A stretch of DNA of 64,000 nucleotides, from assembly GCF_041890415.1 (NCBI RefSeq), contig NZ_CP169056.1:310001-374000 (forward strand), written 5' to 3'. A model generated the notes under the pieces. That model was given only the letters and a program-made list of their open reading frames with translations, made no database searches and had not been told where the DNA came from. Made by a program: the position numbers and the translations under genes. This DNA is from Pseudoxanthomonas koreensis_A. Lineage in GTDB: Bacteria; Pseudomonadota; Gammaproteobacteria; Xanthomonadales; Xanthomonadaceae. Position 1 is the first letter of the stretch. Each line of letters begins with the position of its first letter. This document shows, piece after piece, positions 1-13,181 of the stretch.

Positions 1-860
1 CGGGCACGGTCCTCGATGGTGGCGAACACCTCGGCCAACGGCTCGCTGCGCCCGCGCCGCACCAGTTCGGCACCGGAGTGCGCAAGCGAGGCGATCGGAG
101 CCAGCGAGTTGTTCAACTCATGGCTGATCACCCGGATCACCTTCTTCCAGGTCTGCACTTCCTGGCGGCGCAGCTCCGGGGTGAGCAGGCGCACCAGCAG
201 CAGTTCATGGCCGCGCCCGTTGAGGGTGAAGGTGCGCCGCGAGAGGTGGTAGACCTGTTCGTCCTCGGCATCGGCATCGGTGATGGAAAACAGGCCGTCG
301 CCGCCGTGGGCCATGGCGTGGCCCAGCTCGGCCGGCAACCGCTCCAGCAGTGCATCCATCCGCTGGCCTTCCAGCTTGCGGCCCTCGCCCAACAGCTTGC
401 GCGCGGCCAGGTTGGCGTAGGCGACGCGGCGGATGCGGTCGCCACCGGCGGCCGACAGCACCATCGCCACCGGGGTGTTCTGGACCATGGTGTCCAGCAG
501 CAGTTCGCGCTGCACCAGCTCCTGGCGCTGGTGCCGCAGCACCTCGCCCAGCTCGGCATGCGCGCGCACCAGCTCGCCCAGCTCATCGTCGCTGCGCCAA
601 TGCACGCCGAAATTGAACTCGCCGTCGCGGTAGGTGTGGACGCTGCCGGCCAGCGCGCGGAACAGCGCCTGCAGCGGCGCCAGCGCGTGGCCCAGGCTCC
701 ACCACATCAATGCCAGCAGGGCCGCCACCGACAGGCTGGCCAGCAGCCAGCCGCGGTCGATCCAGTAAGCGAAGGTCCACGGCAGTGCCGCGGCCAGCAC
801 CAGCACCGGCAGCAAGCGTACGAACAGGCGCAGGGTGAGGGTGTGGCGCAGCCGTGGCAT
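1..860 (-). CDS. NtrY-type sensor histidine kinase, 3' part missing (runs off left edge)
   Basis: The first 286 residues of a membrane histidine kinase are present; the catalytic ATP-binding domain lies beyond the window edge. Two hydrophobic segments occur at about residues 11-31 and 38-57, followed by a HAMP/PAS-like region (about 58-235, with AYANLAARKLLGEG typical of a PAS fold) and the dimerisation/phosphoacceptor helix VIRVISHELNNSLAPI, with His247 as the phosphorylated residue. The ATG at 858-860 is only 3 bases after the stop of the response regulator, so the two are co-transcribed and translationally close. The H-box form (HELNN) is that of NtrY/NtrB-type kinases that work with sigma-54 activators. 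The signal sensed is unknown; the neighbouring ABC transporter genes suggest an envelope or peptide stress. Family call is firm, specific role inferred. Confidence 0.85.
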   Translation of the reverse strand, partial: MPRLRHTLTLRLFVRLLPVLVLAAALPWTFAYWIDRGWLLASLSVAALLALMWWSLGHALAPLQALFRALAGSVHTYRDGEFNFGVHWRSDDELGELVRAHAELGEVLRHQRQELVQRELLLDTMVQNTPVAMVLSAAGGDRIRRVAYANLAARKLLGEGRKLEGQRMDALLERLPAELGHAMAHGGDGLFSITDADAEDEQVYHLSRRTFTLNGRGHELLLVRLLTPELRRQEVQTWKKVIRVISHELNNSLAPIASLAHSGAELVRRGRSEPLAEVFATIEDRA

Positions 861-863
861 CGG

Positions 864-2201
<1,338 letters not shown>

Positions 2202-2227
2202 GCGGGACTCCGGGCAAGGCGGCCAGC

Positions 2228-3460
2228 TTAAACGCTGCGGGTGGCGGTGGCCGGCGGGATCGACGCCGCGCGCCGGGCCGGTGCATACACCGCAAGCTGG
2301 CCCAGCGCCCACAGCAGCACCGCGCCGGCCGGCAGGTAGTACAGCGGCAGGCGCGCCATTTCGTACTTGCCCATCAGCACCTGGTTGATCGCATACGCCA
2401 GGAGCATGCCCAGGACGATGCCGATGCTGGCCAGCAGGAAGTTCTCGACCTGGAAGTAGCGCAGGATCTGGCCGCGGGTGGCGCCCAGCGCACGACGGAT
2501 GCCGATCTGGCGCTTGCGCTGCTGCACCCAGAAGCTGGCCAGCCCGACGATGCCCAGCGCGGTGATCAGCAGCAGCGCCACGCACACGATGCCCAGCAGC
2601 CAGGCCATCGCCCGCGGCCCCTGGTGGAACTCGTTGCGCAGCTCCTCCATGGTCTTGCTCTGGTCGTCCAGCACGATGCGGTCGGCGCCACCGGCGCGCA
2701 GCAGTGCCTTGGCCGCCTCGAGGACTTCGGCGCGGCGCTCGGGTGATGTGCGGATCACGTAGTTGCCACCGAGGTTGTAGTGGGTGCGCGCCGGGTACAC
2801 GACCGAATATTCGCGCGCGCTCGGGCCACCGGCCTGGCTGGGCCGCACCAGGTGGGCGACAACCCCGACCACGCGCACCGGCGTGTCCCCCCAGCTGTAG
2901 AAGGTCTTGCCCAGCGGGTCCTCGCCGGGGAACAGGCGCGCGGCCAGCGAGCGGGTGATGATGGCCGTGGACATCGCGTCCAGCCCGGTGCTGCCATCGA
3001 GCAGCGACGCCGCATCGTTGTATTCCTCCGGCAGGAAGTTGCGTCCTGCCACCAGGTCCAGCCCCAGGGTTTCCAGGAACCGCTCCTCGGCCATGTAGCT
3101 GGTGGCATGGAGGGTGGGCTGGCGCTGCCCGGGCGTGAGCCGGATGCCGCTGTTCCAGGACGAGTTCACGAACGGCACCTGGTTGAGCGCGGTCGCGTCC
3201 GCGACACCGGGCAGGGCGCGCAGCGCGACCAAGTCGGCACGGGTGCGCGCGGCCTGCTCCGGGCTGTCCAGGCCGGTGATCTGGACCCGGACCAGTTCGT
3301 CCTCGGCCAGCCCGCTGATCTCGCCCAGCTGGGCCAGGCGGTCGCTGATCATGAACAGCGCGTTGCAGATGATCGCGCAGGCCAGCGCGATCTCGATCAC
3401 GATCAGCGCCGCGGCGGTGCGGTGGCGCATGAGGGTGGAAAGGATGGGGCGGATGTCCAT
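2228..3460 (-). CDS. FtsX/MacB-type ABC transporter permease (copy B2)
   Basis: A 410-residue inner-membrane permease with the MacB_PCD plus FtsX layout: one N-terminal helix (about 17-40, ALIVIEIALACAIICNALF), a large periplasmic domain to about residue 265, then three helices (about 283-308, 330-358 and 375-395). The cytoplasmic sequence RQIGIRRALGATRGQILRYF is the conserved coupling motif of this family that docks on the ATPase. It is closely related to the permease at 4794-6017; both begin with an M-IRPI start and end in the same ATATRS tail, so the two arose by duplication. It starts 12 bases after the stop of the 3473-4774 permease. Such systems usually act as mechanotransmitters or exporters of peptides, lipids or drugs; the substrate cannot be deduced. 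Confidence 0.88.
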   Translation of the reverse strand: MDIRPILSTLMRHRTAAALIVIEIALACAIICNALFMISDRLAQLGEISGLAEDELVRVQITGLDSPEQAARTRADLVALRALPGVADATALNQVPFVNSSWNSGIRLTPGQRQPTLHATSYMAEERFLETLGLDLVAGRNFLPEEYNDAASLLDGSTGLDAMSTAIITRSLAARLFPGEDPLGKTFYSWGDTPVRVVGVVAHLVRPSQAGGPSAREYSVVYPARTHYNLGGNYVIRTSPERRAEVLEAAKALLRAGGADRIVLDDQSKTMEELRNEFHQGPRAMAWLLGIVCVALLLITALGIVGLASFWVQQRKRQIGIRRALGATRGQILRYFQVENFLLASIGIVLGMLLAYAINQVLMGKYEMARLPLYYLPAGAVLLWALGQLAVYAPARRAASIPPATATRSV

Positions 3461-3472
3461 GGGCGTCTCCGG

Positions 3473-4774
3473 TCACTGACTCTTGAGCTGGATGGCGGGC
3501 GTGACCTGCATCGCCCGCCAGGCCGGCAGCAGTCCGGCCAGGACGCTGGCCACCAGGGCCAGGACGAAGGTCAGCAGCAACATGCCGCCGTCCAGCCGCG
3601 CCAGCTCGGCATGGCTGGCCGGTTGCAGGCGCACCGCCCACAGCCCCAGCAGCGACAGCCCCAGGCCGAGCACGCCGCCGGCCAGGCCGACCGCGCCGGC
3701 CTCGACCAGGCACTGGCTGAAGATCGCCCGGCGCGAGGCGCCCAGCGCGCGGCGCACGCCGATCTCGCTGCCGCGGCGCAGGAACTTGGCCAGCAGCAGG
3801 CCCACCGTGTTGACCAGGCACACCAGCAGGAAGCCGATGCCCAGCCACAGCTGCATGACCACGTCGCGTGGCACCACGCGGTTGAACTCCAGCCACTCCA
3901 TCACGTTGCGCAGGCGCACATTGTTGGGACGCTCGAAGCGGCCGGCCTCGCGCTGCCGGTCGGAATAGTTGGACAGGTAGTCGCGGTACGCGGCGGCCTT
4001 GGCCGGCGAATCCAGCTGCACCCAGTACTGGATCCACACGCAGGGGGCGTTGACCCCGGTTTCGTCGCCCTGGGTGTGTTCCCAGCAGTCCATGCTGCCG
4101 ACCCGTCCCAGGTTGAGGTCGCGCGAGGTGCTGAAGGGCAGGAACAGGTCCTCGGCGGTGCCGTAGCGGTCGGAGTTCATGTCGTAGAAGCGCGGCACCA
4201 TCCGCCAGTCGTCGGCCACCCCGACCACGGTGAAGTCGGCCGCGCCGATGCGCAGGGTGCGGCCGGTGCTGTCCTCGCCGCCGAACACCCGGTCGTTGAG
4301 GCTGCGCGACACCACCACCACCCGCGCCCGGGCCTGGTCCTCCTGCGCGGTCCAGCCGCGCCCATGCCGCAATGGCATGCGGAACATCGGGAAGAAATCG
4401 GCGCTGGTGTAGCGGGCCGAGGCCTGGAACGGGGCCAGGTCGGGGCGCCCGGGCATGATCGCCACCGAGCCGCCGGTCATCATCGCCTGGCGGTCGCCGC
4501 GCTTCTCGGCCAGCAGGGCCTCGGCGTCGTAACGGCTGAGCTGCAGCGCCGGTTCCTCGCCGGCGGTGTAGTCGTCCATGCCCTCCGGGTCCAGCTGCAC
4601 GTAGTGCAGTGTGTGGCTGGTGCCGGGCAGCGGATCGCCGGACAGCACGTGGAACACGGTGAGCGTGGTCATGCACGCACCGATGCCCAGGGCGATGGCC
4701 AGCACCATCAGTACGGTCAATGCCTTGTCGCGGCGGAAGCTGCGCACCGCCAGGTTGGCGTAGTAGCTGAACAT
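3473..4774 (-). CDS. FtsX/MacB-type ABC transporter permease (copy A2)
   Basis: A 433-residue permease. The start is placed at the ATG at 4772-4774 (MFSYYANLAVRSFRR), which matches the start of its paralogue at 7383; an upstream in-frame extension has no family support. N-terminal helix about 18-40 (LTVLMVLAIALGIGACMTTL), periplasmic MacB_PCD domain to about 270, three C-terminal helices, and the coupling motif GSEIGVRRALGASRRAIF. Two cysteines in the periplasmic part (SMDCWEH and APCVWIQYW) are conserved in the paralogue and could form a disulfide. It is about 20 bases from genes on either side, inside the operon. With the B-type permease it presumably forms a heterodimer served by the single ATPase at 7380-8099. 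Confidence 0.88.
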   Translation of the reverse strand: MFSYYANLAVRSFRRDKALTVLMVLAIALGIGACMTTLTVFHVLSGDPLPGTSHTLHYVQLDPEGMDDYTAGEEPALQLSRYDAEALLAEKRGDRQAMMTGGSVAIMPGRPDLAPFQASARYTSADFFPMFRMPLRHGRGWTAQEDQARARVVVVSRSLNDRVFGGEDSTGRTLRIGAADFTVVGVADDWRMVPRFYDMNSDRYGTAEDLFLPFSTSRDLNLGRVGSMDCWEHTQGDETGVNAPCVWIQYWVQLDSPAKAAAYRDYLSNYSDRQREAGRFERPNNVRLRNVMEWLEFNRVVPRDVVMQLWLGIGFLLVCLVNTVGLLLAKFLRRGSEIGVRRALGASRRAIFSQCLVEAGAVGLAGGVLGLGLSLLGLWAVRLQPASHAELARLDGGMLLLTFVLALVASVLAGLLPAWRAMQVTPAIQLKSQ

Positions 4775-4793
4775 GGATGTCTCCGGAAACGTC

Positions 4794-6017
4794 CTAGAGG
4801 CTGCGGGTGGCGGTGGCCGGCGCAATGCCGGATGCGGTGCGTGCGGGCCCGTAGACCGCGGCCTGGCCCAGCAGCGCCAGCGCGAGCGCGCCGGCCGGCA
4901 GGTACGCCAGCGGCAAGCGCGGCAGTTCGTGATGGGCCATCAGCCACTGGTTCAGGGCGAACGCCAGCAGCATGCCCAGTGCGCTGCCGGCCGCGACGAT
5001 CAGGAAGTTCTCGGTCTGGAAGTAACGCACCACCTGGCTCCGGGTCGCGCCCAGCGCCCGCCGGATGCCGATCTGGCGGGTGCGTTGCTGCACCCAGAAG
5101 TTGGCCAGCCCGGCGATGCCCAGCGCGGTGACCAGCAGCAGCGCGGCGGTGATCGCCAGCAGCAGGCCGATCATCTCGCGGTCGTTGCGGAAGTAGCCGT
5201 TGCGCGATTCCTCGTAGGTGCGCTGCTCCAGCACCAGGCGCTCCGGATCGATCCGCTCCAGCGCGGCCACCGCCTGCTCCAGCACCTGGGCGCGACGTGC
5301 AGGATCGGCCACGCGCAGGACATACAGCCCGCCGTTGTCGTAGTTGTTGCGGATCGGGAAGATCACCGAGCGGCTGGTGTCGCCATCCATGACTCCCGGC
5401 CGGGCCAGGGTGTCGACGATGCCCACGATGGTCATCGGGAGCGGCCCCACGTAGACGGCCTGGCCCAGCGCCTGCCCGTCCGGGAACAGGTGCGCGGCCG
5501 TGGCGGTGGGCACGATGATCGAGCCGCGCAGGCCTTCCAGGTTTTCGCGGCGGGCCAGCTCGGAGGCGTCGATGTATTCGTCGGCCAGGAAGTCGCGGCC
5601 GGCGACCAGGCGCAGCCCGAAGGTGTCCAGCAGGCCGGGATGGCTGTCGTACTTGCCGGCGATGAGCGTGGGCACGGCCTGGTCCGGCGCCAGGGCCAGC
5701 GAGGTGTTCCAGCCGTGGCCGTGGAACGGCACCTGGTTGGTCACGGTGGCGGCAACCACGCCCGGGATCGCCCGCAGCGCGGCCAGGTCCTCGCGGGTGC
5801 GCGCATCGGCGTCGTCGCGGGTGCCGGTGCCGCCAAGGCGGATCTGGACCAGTTGCTGCTCGGCGATGCCGCTGGCCAGGCGCACGCCATCCAGGCGCTC
5901 GGACACCAGGAACAGCGCGTTGCACAGGATGGCGCAGCTCAGGGCGATCTCCAGCACGATCAGCGCGGTCGCGACCTGGTGCTTGCGCAGTGCTGAGACA
6001 ATCGGGCGGATGTTCAT
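4794..6017 (-). CDS. FtsX/MacB-type ABC transporter permease (copy B1)
   Basis: A 407-residue permease of the same build as the gene at 2228-3460: N-terminal helix about 17-40, periplasmic domain, three C-terminal helices, and coupling motif RQIGIRRALGATRSQVVRYF. It ends in ATATRSL, almost identical to its paralogue. It follows the 6064-7383 permease by 46 bases and precedes the 3473-4774 permease by 19 bases. The alternation A1-B1-A2-B2 indicates duplication of a two-permease block. Substrate unknown. Confidence 0.88.
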   Translation of the reverse strand: MNIRPIVSALRKHQVATALIVLEIALSCAILCNALFLVSERLDGVRLASGIAEQQLVQIRLGGTGTRDDADARTREDLAALRAIPGVVAATVTNQVPFHGHGWNTSLALAPDQAVPTLIAGKYDSHPGLLDTFGLRLVAGRDFLADEYIDASELARRENLEGLRGSIIVPTATAAHLFPDGQALGQAVYVGPLPMTIVGIVDTLARPGVMDGDTSRSVIFPIRNNYDNGGLYVLRVADPARRAQVLEQAVAALERIDPERLVLEQRTYEESRNGYFRNDREMIGLLLAITAALLLVTALGIAGLANFWVQQRTRQIGIRRALGATRSQVVRYFQTENFLIVAAGSALGMLLAFALNQWLMAHHELPRLPLAYLPAGALALALLGQAAVYGPARTASGIAPATATRSL

Positions 6018-6063
6018 GGCGTGGTTTTCCGGTGCCGCCTCCCGTGTGGGGAGGCAAGGAAGG

Positions 6064-7379
6064 TCATTGGGTCTTGAGCTGGATCGCGGGCGTGACCTGC
6101 ATCGCGCGCCACGCGGGCAGCAGCCCGGCCAGCAGGCTGGCGGCCAGCGCCAGGACGAAGGTCAGCAGCAGCATCGGCAGGTCCAGCTGGGCCAGTGCGG
6201 CGTACCCGGTGGGGCGCTGGCGCACCACCCACAGCCCGGCCAGCGCAAACCCCAGGCCCAGCACGCCGCCGGCCAGGCCAATGGCGCCGGCTTCCACCAG
6301 GCATTGCCGGAAGACCTGGCCGCGGGTGGCGCCGAGTGCACGGCGCACGCCGATCTCGCCGCTGCGGCGCAGGAACTTGGCCAGCAGCAGGCTCACGGTG
6401 TTGAGCAGGCACACGGCCAGGAAGCCGAACGCCAGCCACATCTGCAGGCGCACGTCGCCCGGCACCACGCGGCGGTGCTCCAGCCACTGCATCACGTTGC
6501 GCAGGCGGGTATTGGGCGGGCGCTGGAAGCGGCCGGCGTCGCGCTGGGCGGCCGAATAGCGATCCAGGTAGGCCTTGTAGGCGCCGGCCTGGGCCGGATC
6601 CTCCAGCTCCACCCAGTACTGCACCCAGCTGCAGGGGCGGTCCAGCGCGGTGTGTTCATGGCTGACCGGCTCGTGGCTGAAGCAGTGCATCAGCCCGACA
6701 TGCTGCAGGTCCAGTTCGACCGCGGTCTGAAACGGCACGAACACCTGCTCGCTCTCGCCGTAGCCGCGCATCCACAGGTTGTAGAAGTGCGGCTGCGGCG
6801 CCCAGTCGTCGAGCACGCCGACGATGCGCAATGCATGCCCGTCCACCCGCAGTTCGCGACCGGTGCTGTCGCCGCCGCCGAACAGCCGCGCGTTCAGTTC
6901 CGGTGCGATCACCGCCACCCGCGCACGCGCGTCGTCATCGGCCGCCGACCAGCCTGCGCCGAAGCGGAACGGTGTGTCGAACATCGGGAAGAAATCCGAC
7001 GAGGTGAAGTGCATCGACGCCTTGAACGGCCGATGGCTGCTGCCTTCGGTGCGGATGGTGCCGCTGCCTCCGGCCATCATCGCCTGGTGCACGGCCTGCT
7101 TCTGGCGCAGCAACTGCTCGGCATCCAGGCGGGTGAGCATGGTCTCCGGCTCCTCGCCCGCAACGTGGCCTGCGGCCGGCCGCGGATCGAGCTGGACCAC
7201 GAACAGGCGCTGGCTCTTGCCCGGCATCGGGTTGCCGGACAGCACCTGGAACACGGTGAGCGTGGTCATGCACGCGCCCACGCCCAAGGCGATGGCCAGC
7301 ACCATCAGCGCGGTCAGCACCCGGTTGCGGCGGAAGCTGCGCAGCGCCAGCCGGGAGTAGTAGCCGAGCAGCTGCGCGC

Positions 7380-7383
<4 letters not shown>
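6064..7383 (-). CDS. FtsX/MacB-type ABC transporter permease (copy A1)
   Basis: A 439-residue permease starting MSAQLLGYYSRLALRSFRRN; the ATG at 7381-7383 overlaps the stop of the ATPase gene in an ATGA arrangement, which fixes the start and suggests translational coupling. N-terminal helix LTALMVLAIALGVGACMTTL, periplasmic MacB_PCD domain with conserved cysteines (LMHCFSH and DRPCSWVQYW), three C-terminal helices and the coupling motif SGEIGVRRALGATRGQVF. It is the paralogue of the gene at 3473-4774. As the permease coupled directly to the ATPase it is likely one half of the original transporter. Confidence 0.88.
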
Positions 7384-8099
<716 letters not shown>

Positions 8100-8171
8100 G
8101 ACGGTGCCTTTATCGATTGGGAGACGGAGATGGAGCGGTTGCAGCGGCGGTACTTGCGGCGCGGGCGGCGG

Positions 8172-9443
8172 TCATGGGTTGACCGAGACCTTGCCGGCGT
8201 CGCCGAACTGGTCGGTGCCTGAAATGACGATGCGCTCGCCCTGCTCCAGGCCGGAGACGATCTCGACGTGGCCCAGGCTGCTGGCGCCAAGCTGCACCGG
8301 GCGGCGGCTGGCGCTGCGGCCATCCACCACCCAGGCCCAGCGTCCGCCGTCCTGTTCGACGAAGGGGCCGCGCTCGACCATCAGCACGTCGTTGCGGGTG
8401 TCGAGCACGATCCGCGCCGACAGCCGCTGGTTCTGGCGCAGGCCGGGTGGTTGCCGGCCATCGTCGAAGCGCAGGCGCGCGGTGACTTCGCCGTTGACCA
8501 CTTCCGGCGACACCGCCGCCACACGCGCCGGGTAAGGCTTGCCCTGGCTGGTGACCTGCGCCGGCACGCCGATGGCCAGGTCGCGGGCGAAGCTCTCCGG
8601 CACCCGGATCTCCAGCTCGAACTCGCGCAGGTCGACCACGCTGAGGATGGCGGCGTTGGCGGCCACGTTGGTGCCCTGCGCGATCTGCACCTGGCCGACC
8701 TGGCCATCGAACGGCGCGCGCAAGGTCAATGCGTCCACCTGGCGCCGCAGTTCATCGGCCACCGCCTTCTGGCGGTCGGCGAGCAGGCGCTTGTTGCGCG
8801 CATCCAGGGCCGCGCCGCGCTGCTGCAGGCCGGCATCGCTGCGCGCGGCCAGCAGGCCGATGTCGGCCTTCTTCAGTTCGTCGCGGGCGCGTGCAAGCTC
8901 GTTGTCGGATACCGCGCCGCCGGCATGGGCGCGTTCGTAGCGTTCCAGGTCGCGCCCGGCGGCGGTATGGTCGATGCTGGCCTGGTCCAGCGCCTTGCGC
9001 GCGTTGAGCCCGGCGATCTGCGCGTCCAGCTGCGCGCGGCTGGCCTCGGCCTCCATGCTGGCCTGGGTCGATTCCTCCTGGACCAGCCGGCTGCGCAACT
9101 CGGGGCTGTCGATCACCGCCAGCTCCTGGCCCTGCCTGACCGCGTCGCCGGCCACAACCTTCAACGTCACGGTGCCGCCGGCGATCGCGTACAGGGTGGG
9201 GCTGTTGGCGGTGATGACCTTGCCGTCGGCGGCGATGTCGCGCACCAGGTCGCCGCGCTTCACCTCGGCAATGCGGATGCGCGCGCCATCGTAGGAGCGC
9301 GCACCGGCGCCCCAGCCGACCACCACCCAGCCGGCCAGGGCCAGCAGCAGCGCCACCGCGGCCGCCGGCCACAGCCAGCGCCGCCACGCCGGGCGCGGCG
9401 CGGTGGAGAGCTTGCGGTCCTGGGCGGAGGTGTCGGGGATCAT
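8172..9443 (-). CDS. HlyD/MacA-type periplasmic adaptor (membrane fusion protein)
   Basis: A 423-residue adaptor, first gene of the transporter operon. The start is put at the ATG at 9441-9443 (MIPDTSAQDRK), about 27 bases below the predicted sigma-54 transcription start. An N-terminal membrane anchor lies at about residues 28-50 (WLWPAAAVALLLALAGWVVVG). Barrel-sandwich lipoyl halves flank a long alpha-helical coiled-coil hairpin (about 130-245, rich in A, E, R, D), followed by a beta-barrel and a membrane-proximal domain (RLSARIVLDTRNDVLMVERG; the C-terminus reads VISGTDQFGD). It should bridge the permeases to an outer-membrane channel of the TolC type, which is not encoded here. This points to export to the outside rather than lipoprotein release. 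Confidence 0.9.
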   Translation of the reverse strand: MIPDTSAQDRKLSTAPRPAWRRWLWPAAAVALLLALAGWVVVGWGAGARSYDGARIRIAEVKRGDLVRDIAADGKVITANSPTLYAIAGGTVTLKVVAGDAVRQGQELAVIDSPELRSRLVQEESTQASMEAEASRAQLDAQIAGLNARKALDQASIDHTAAGRDLERYERAHAGGAVSDNELARARDELKKADIGLLAARSDAGLQQRGAALDARNKRLLADRQKAVADELRRQVDALTLRAPFDGQVGQVQIAQGTNVAANAAILSVVDLREFELEIRVPESFARDLAIGVPAQVTSQGKPYPARVAAVSPEVVNGEVTARLRFDDGRQPPGLRQNQRLSARIVLDTRNDVLMVERGPFVEQDGGRWAWVVDGRSASRRPVQLGASSLGHVEIVSGLEQGERIVISGTDQFGDAGKVSVNP

Positions 9444-9480
9444 CGGGCTGCCGGTCGGGTGGAGTGCACTGCATGGCAAC

Positions 9481-9495
9481 GCATATCGCGTGCCA
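9481..9495 (-). promoter_or_regulatory. Predicted sigma-54 (-24/-12) promoter of the ABC transporter operon
   Basis: Read on the minus strand the sequence is TGGCACGCGATATGC. Against the sigma-54 consensus TGGCACG-N4-TTGC this matches at every conserved position except the first T of the -12 element, with the right GG-to-GC spacing. It points toward the adaptor gene, and the -12 GC lies about 40 bases from its ATG, giving a leader near 27 nt. An NtrC-type activator is encoded in the same operon, which makes the match much more credible than a chance hit. Confidence 0.75.
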
Positions 9496-9538
9496 ACGCC
9501 AAGTGCTTGATCGACAAGCATGCGCCGCGCGTGGCATG

Positions 9539-9604
9539 TGTCCGCGGTGTCCGCACGGACGTGCCGCGGACAGGCTGCGGCCGCTCCCTGTCCGGCACAT
9601 GTCC
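9539..9604. promoter_or_regulatory. Cluster of TGTCCG half-sites: candidate enhancer for the NtrC-type regulator
   Basis: Nested inverted repeats: TGTCCGCGG at 9539-9547 pairs with CCGCGGACA at 9564-9572, and an inner TGTCCG at 9548-9553 pairs with CGGAC at 9556-9560. Two more copies follow (TGTCCGG at 9589-9595 and TGTCC at 9600-9604). They lie 45-120 bases upstream of the -24 element at 9481-9495. Several dyads at this distance are the usual layout of an upstream activating sequence for sigma-54 activators. The region also precedes glmS on the other strand, so part of it could act there instead. Confidence 0.55.
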
Positions 9605-9644
9605 ACCGGCGCGGCGCGCAACCCGGTGCGTGGCCCGTCTCCGC

Positions 9645-9650
9645 TAGAAT
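9645..9650 (+). promoter_or_regulatory. Likely -10 box of glmS
   Basis: TAGAAT (5 of 6 to the sigma-70 -10 consensus) lies 30 bases before the glmS ATG. No convincing -35 hexamer is seen 16-18 bases upstream. The predicted start site would give a leader of roughly 23 nt that includes the GGAAGG ribosome site at 9670-9675. Confidence 0.45.
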
Positions 9651-9679
9651 CGTTGCCCTGTTTCCGGGTGGAAGGCGAC

Positions 9680-11512
<1,833 letters not shown>

Positions 11513-11680
11513 CGGGGCGCCTCCCGCGGTGCCGTGGTGGCCGTGGCCCGGCGTAACACCGTTTTCTCCCGGCCGCGCGTAGGATCGATGGCGCCGCCCC
11601 CGCAGCCGCGCCAGCGGCGTGTCGCGGTGGTTTGCCCGCAGGCCCGACAGGCGCCGTCCATCACGCACCGGGAGATGATG

Positions 11681-12253
11681 ATGAAGACCTACAAGGTGGG
11701 CTACCTGATCGGCAGCCTGGCCACGCAGTCGATCAACCGCAAATTCGCCAAGGCACTGTTCAAGCTGGCGCCCGAGCAGCTGCAGTTCCACGAGATCTCC
11801 TTCGCCGACCTGCCGCTGTACAGCTACGACTACGACGCCGATTACCCGGAGGCGGGGCGCCGGTTCAAGCAGGCGATCGAGTCCTCCGACGCGATCCTGA
11901 TCATTACCCCGGAGTACAACCGCTCCATCCCCGGCGCGCTGAAGAACGCGATCGACTGGGCCAGCCGCCCCTGGGGCAGCAACTCCTTCGCCAACATCCC
12001 CTCCGGGGTGATCGGCGTGTCGCCCGGCGCGATCGGCACGGCGGTCGGCCAGCAGCACCTGCGCAGCATCCTGGGCTTCCTCAACTCGCCGCAGATGAAC
12101 TCGCCCGAGGCCTACATCCAGTTCAAGGAAGGCTTCCTCGACGAGGCCGGCGCGATCGCCGACCCGGGCACGGCCAAGTTCCTGGCCGGCTACCTCAAGG
12201 AATTCCACGAGTTCATCGCCCGCGTGCTCACCGTGCTGCCGCGCGGCGCCTGA
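11681..12253 (+). CDS. NADPH-dependent FMN reductase (chromate/quinone reductase family)
   Basis: A 190-residue flavodoxin-fold reductase. The FMN phosphate loop is GSLATQSINRKFAKAL near the N-terminus, and the family motif ITPEYNRSIPGALKNAIDW sits at about residue 75. It should use NAD(P)H and bound FMN for two-electron reduction of quinones, azo compounds or chromate. Three consecutive ATG codons occur (11675, 11678, 11681); GGGAG at 11670-11674 is best spaced for the third, so MKTYKVGY was chosen. The stop is 12 bases before the pirin gene, so the two are probably an operon. Confidence 0.88.
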   Translation: MKTYKVGYLIGSLATQSINRKFAKALFKLAPEQLQFHEISFADLPLYSYDYDADYPEAGRRFKQAIESSDAILIITPEYNRSIPGALKNAIDWASRPWGSNSFANIPSGVIGVSPGAIGTAVGQQHLRSILGFLNSPQMNSPEAYIQFKEGFLDEAGAIADPGTAKFLAGYLKEFHEFIARVLTVLPRGA

Positions 12254-12265
12254 GGCCGGTTCGCC

Positions 12266-13159
12266 ATGATCGAACTTCTCATCCCGCAGCGCCGCCGCGA
12301 CCTGGGCGCCTTCGAGGTCGGCCGCGTGCTGCCTTACGCCAAGCGGCGCATGGTCGGGCCGTACATCTTCTTCGACCGGATGGGGCCGAAGGACTTCGCC
12401 CCCGGCATGCCGCGCGAGGCCGACGTGCGCCCGCATCCGCACATCGGCCTGTCCACCATCACCTACCTGTTCGACGGCCAGATCATGCACCGCGACAGCG
12501 TCGGCTCCGAGCAGCCGATCCACCCGGGCGAAGTGAACTGGATGACTGCCGGCCGCGGCATCACCCATTCCGAGCGCTTCGAGGAACTGCGCGCGCACGG
12601 CGGGCCGATGGACGGCATCCAGGCCTGGGTGGCCCTGCCCGACGAGCGCGAGGAGATCGATCCCGGCTTCTGGCACTACCCCAGCCAGGCGCTGCCGGTG
12701 TTCGAAGGGCAGGGCATGGCCGGGCGCCTGATCGCGGGCCGGCTGGAGGGCGTGGACTCACCGGTCAGGGTCGACTCGCCGCAGTTCTACGTGCACTGGC
12801 AACTGCGCGCGGGTGCGCGCGTGTCGCTGCCTGCCGAGTACAGCGAGCGCGCGGTCTACGTGGCCAGCGGCGAGGTGGAGGTGGCCGGGCAACGGGTGCA
12901 GCCGGGCTGCATGGCGGTGCTGGTCCCCGGCGGCGCGGTGACCGTGGCCGCGGCCAGCGATGCGGTGGTCATGGCCCTGGGCGGCGAGCCGGTGGGGCCA
13001 CGCTTCATCGACTGGAACTTCGTTTCCTCCTCGCAGGAGCGGATCGAGCAGGCCCGCGCCGACTGGGCCGCCGGGCGGATGAAGCTGCCGGACCTGGACG
13101 ATGGCGAGTTCATCCCGCTGCCGCCGAAGATTGGTGCGGCGCCGGAGCCGATGTCGTGA
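12266..13159 (+). CDS. Pirin family protein
   Basis: A 297-residue bicupin. The N-terminal cupin has the pirin motif RPHPHIGLSTITYLFDGQIMHRD at about residues 55-77, giving two metal-binding histidines, followed by WMTAGRGITHSERF which supplies further metal ligands. The C-terminal cupin (about 165-270) is present. Bacterial pirins bind Fe(II) or other metals; some have quercetin 2,3-dioxygenase activity or act as redox-linked regulators. It directly follows an FMN reductase, a common pairing, so a role in quinone or flavonoid redox chemistry is possible but not shown. Confidence 0.9.
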   Translation: MIELLIPQRRRDLGAFEVGRVLPYAKRRMVGPYIFFDRMGPKDFAPGMPREADVRPHPHIGLSTITYLFDGQIMHRDSVGSEQPIHPGEVNWMTAGRGITHSERFEELRAHGGPMDGIQAWVALPDEREEIDPGFWHYPSQALPVFEGQGMAGRLIAGRLEGVDSPVRVDSPQFYVHWQLRAGARVSLPAEYSERAVYVASGEVEVAGQRVQPGCMAVLVPGGAVTVAAASDAVVMALGGEPVGPRFIDWNFVSSSQERIEQARADWAAGRMKLPDLDDGEFIPLPPKIGAAPEPMS

Positions 13160-13181
13160 CCCGGAAGCGGGGCCGGCGCGC

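Noticed and set aside
2202..4676. Upstream extension of the response regulator into a 1270-residue protein
   Set aside because: The extension is an out-of-frame translation of two permeases; the receiver domain starts exactly at MPTILVIDD (2201).
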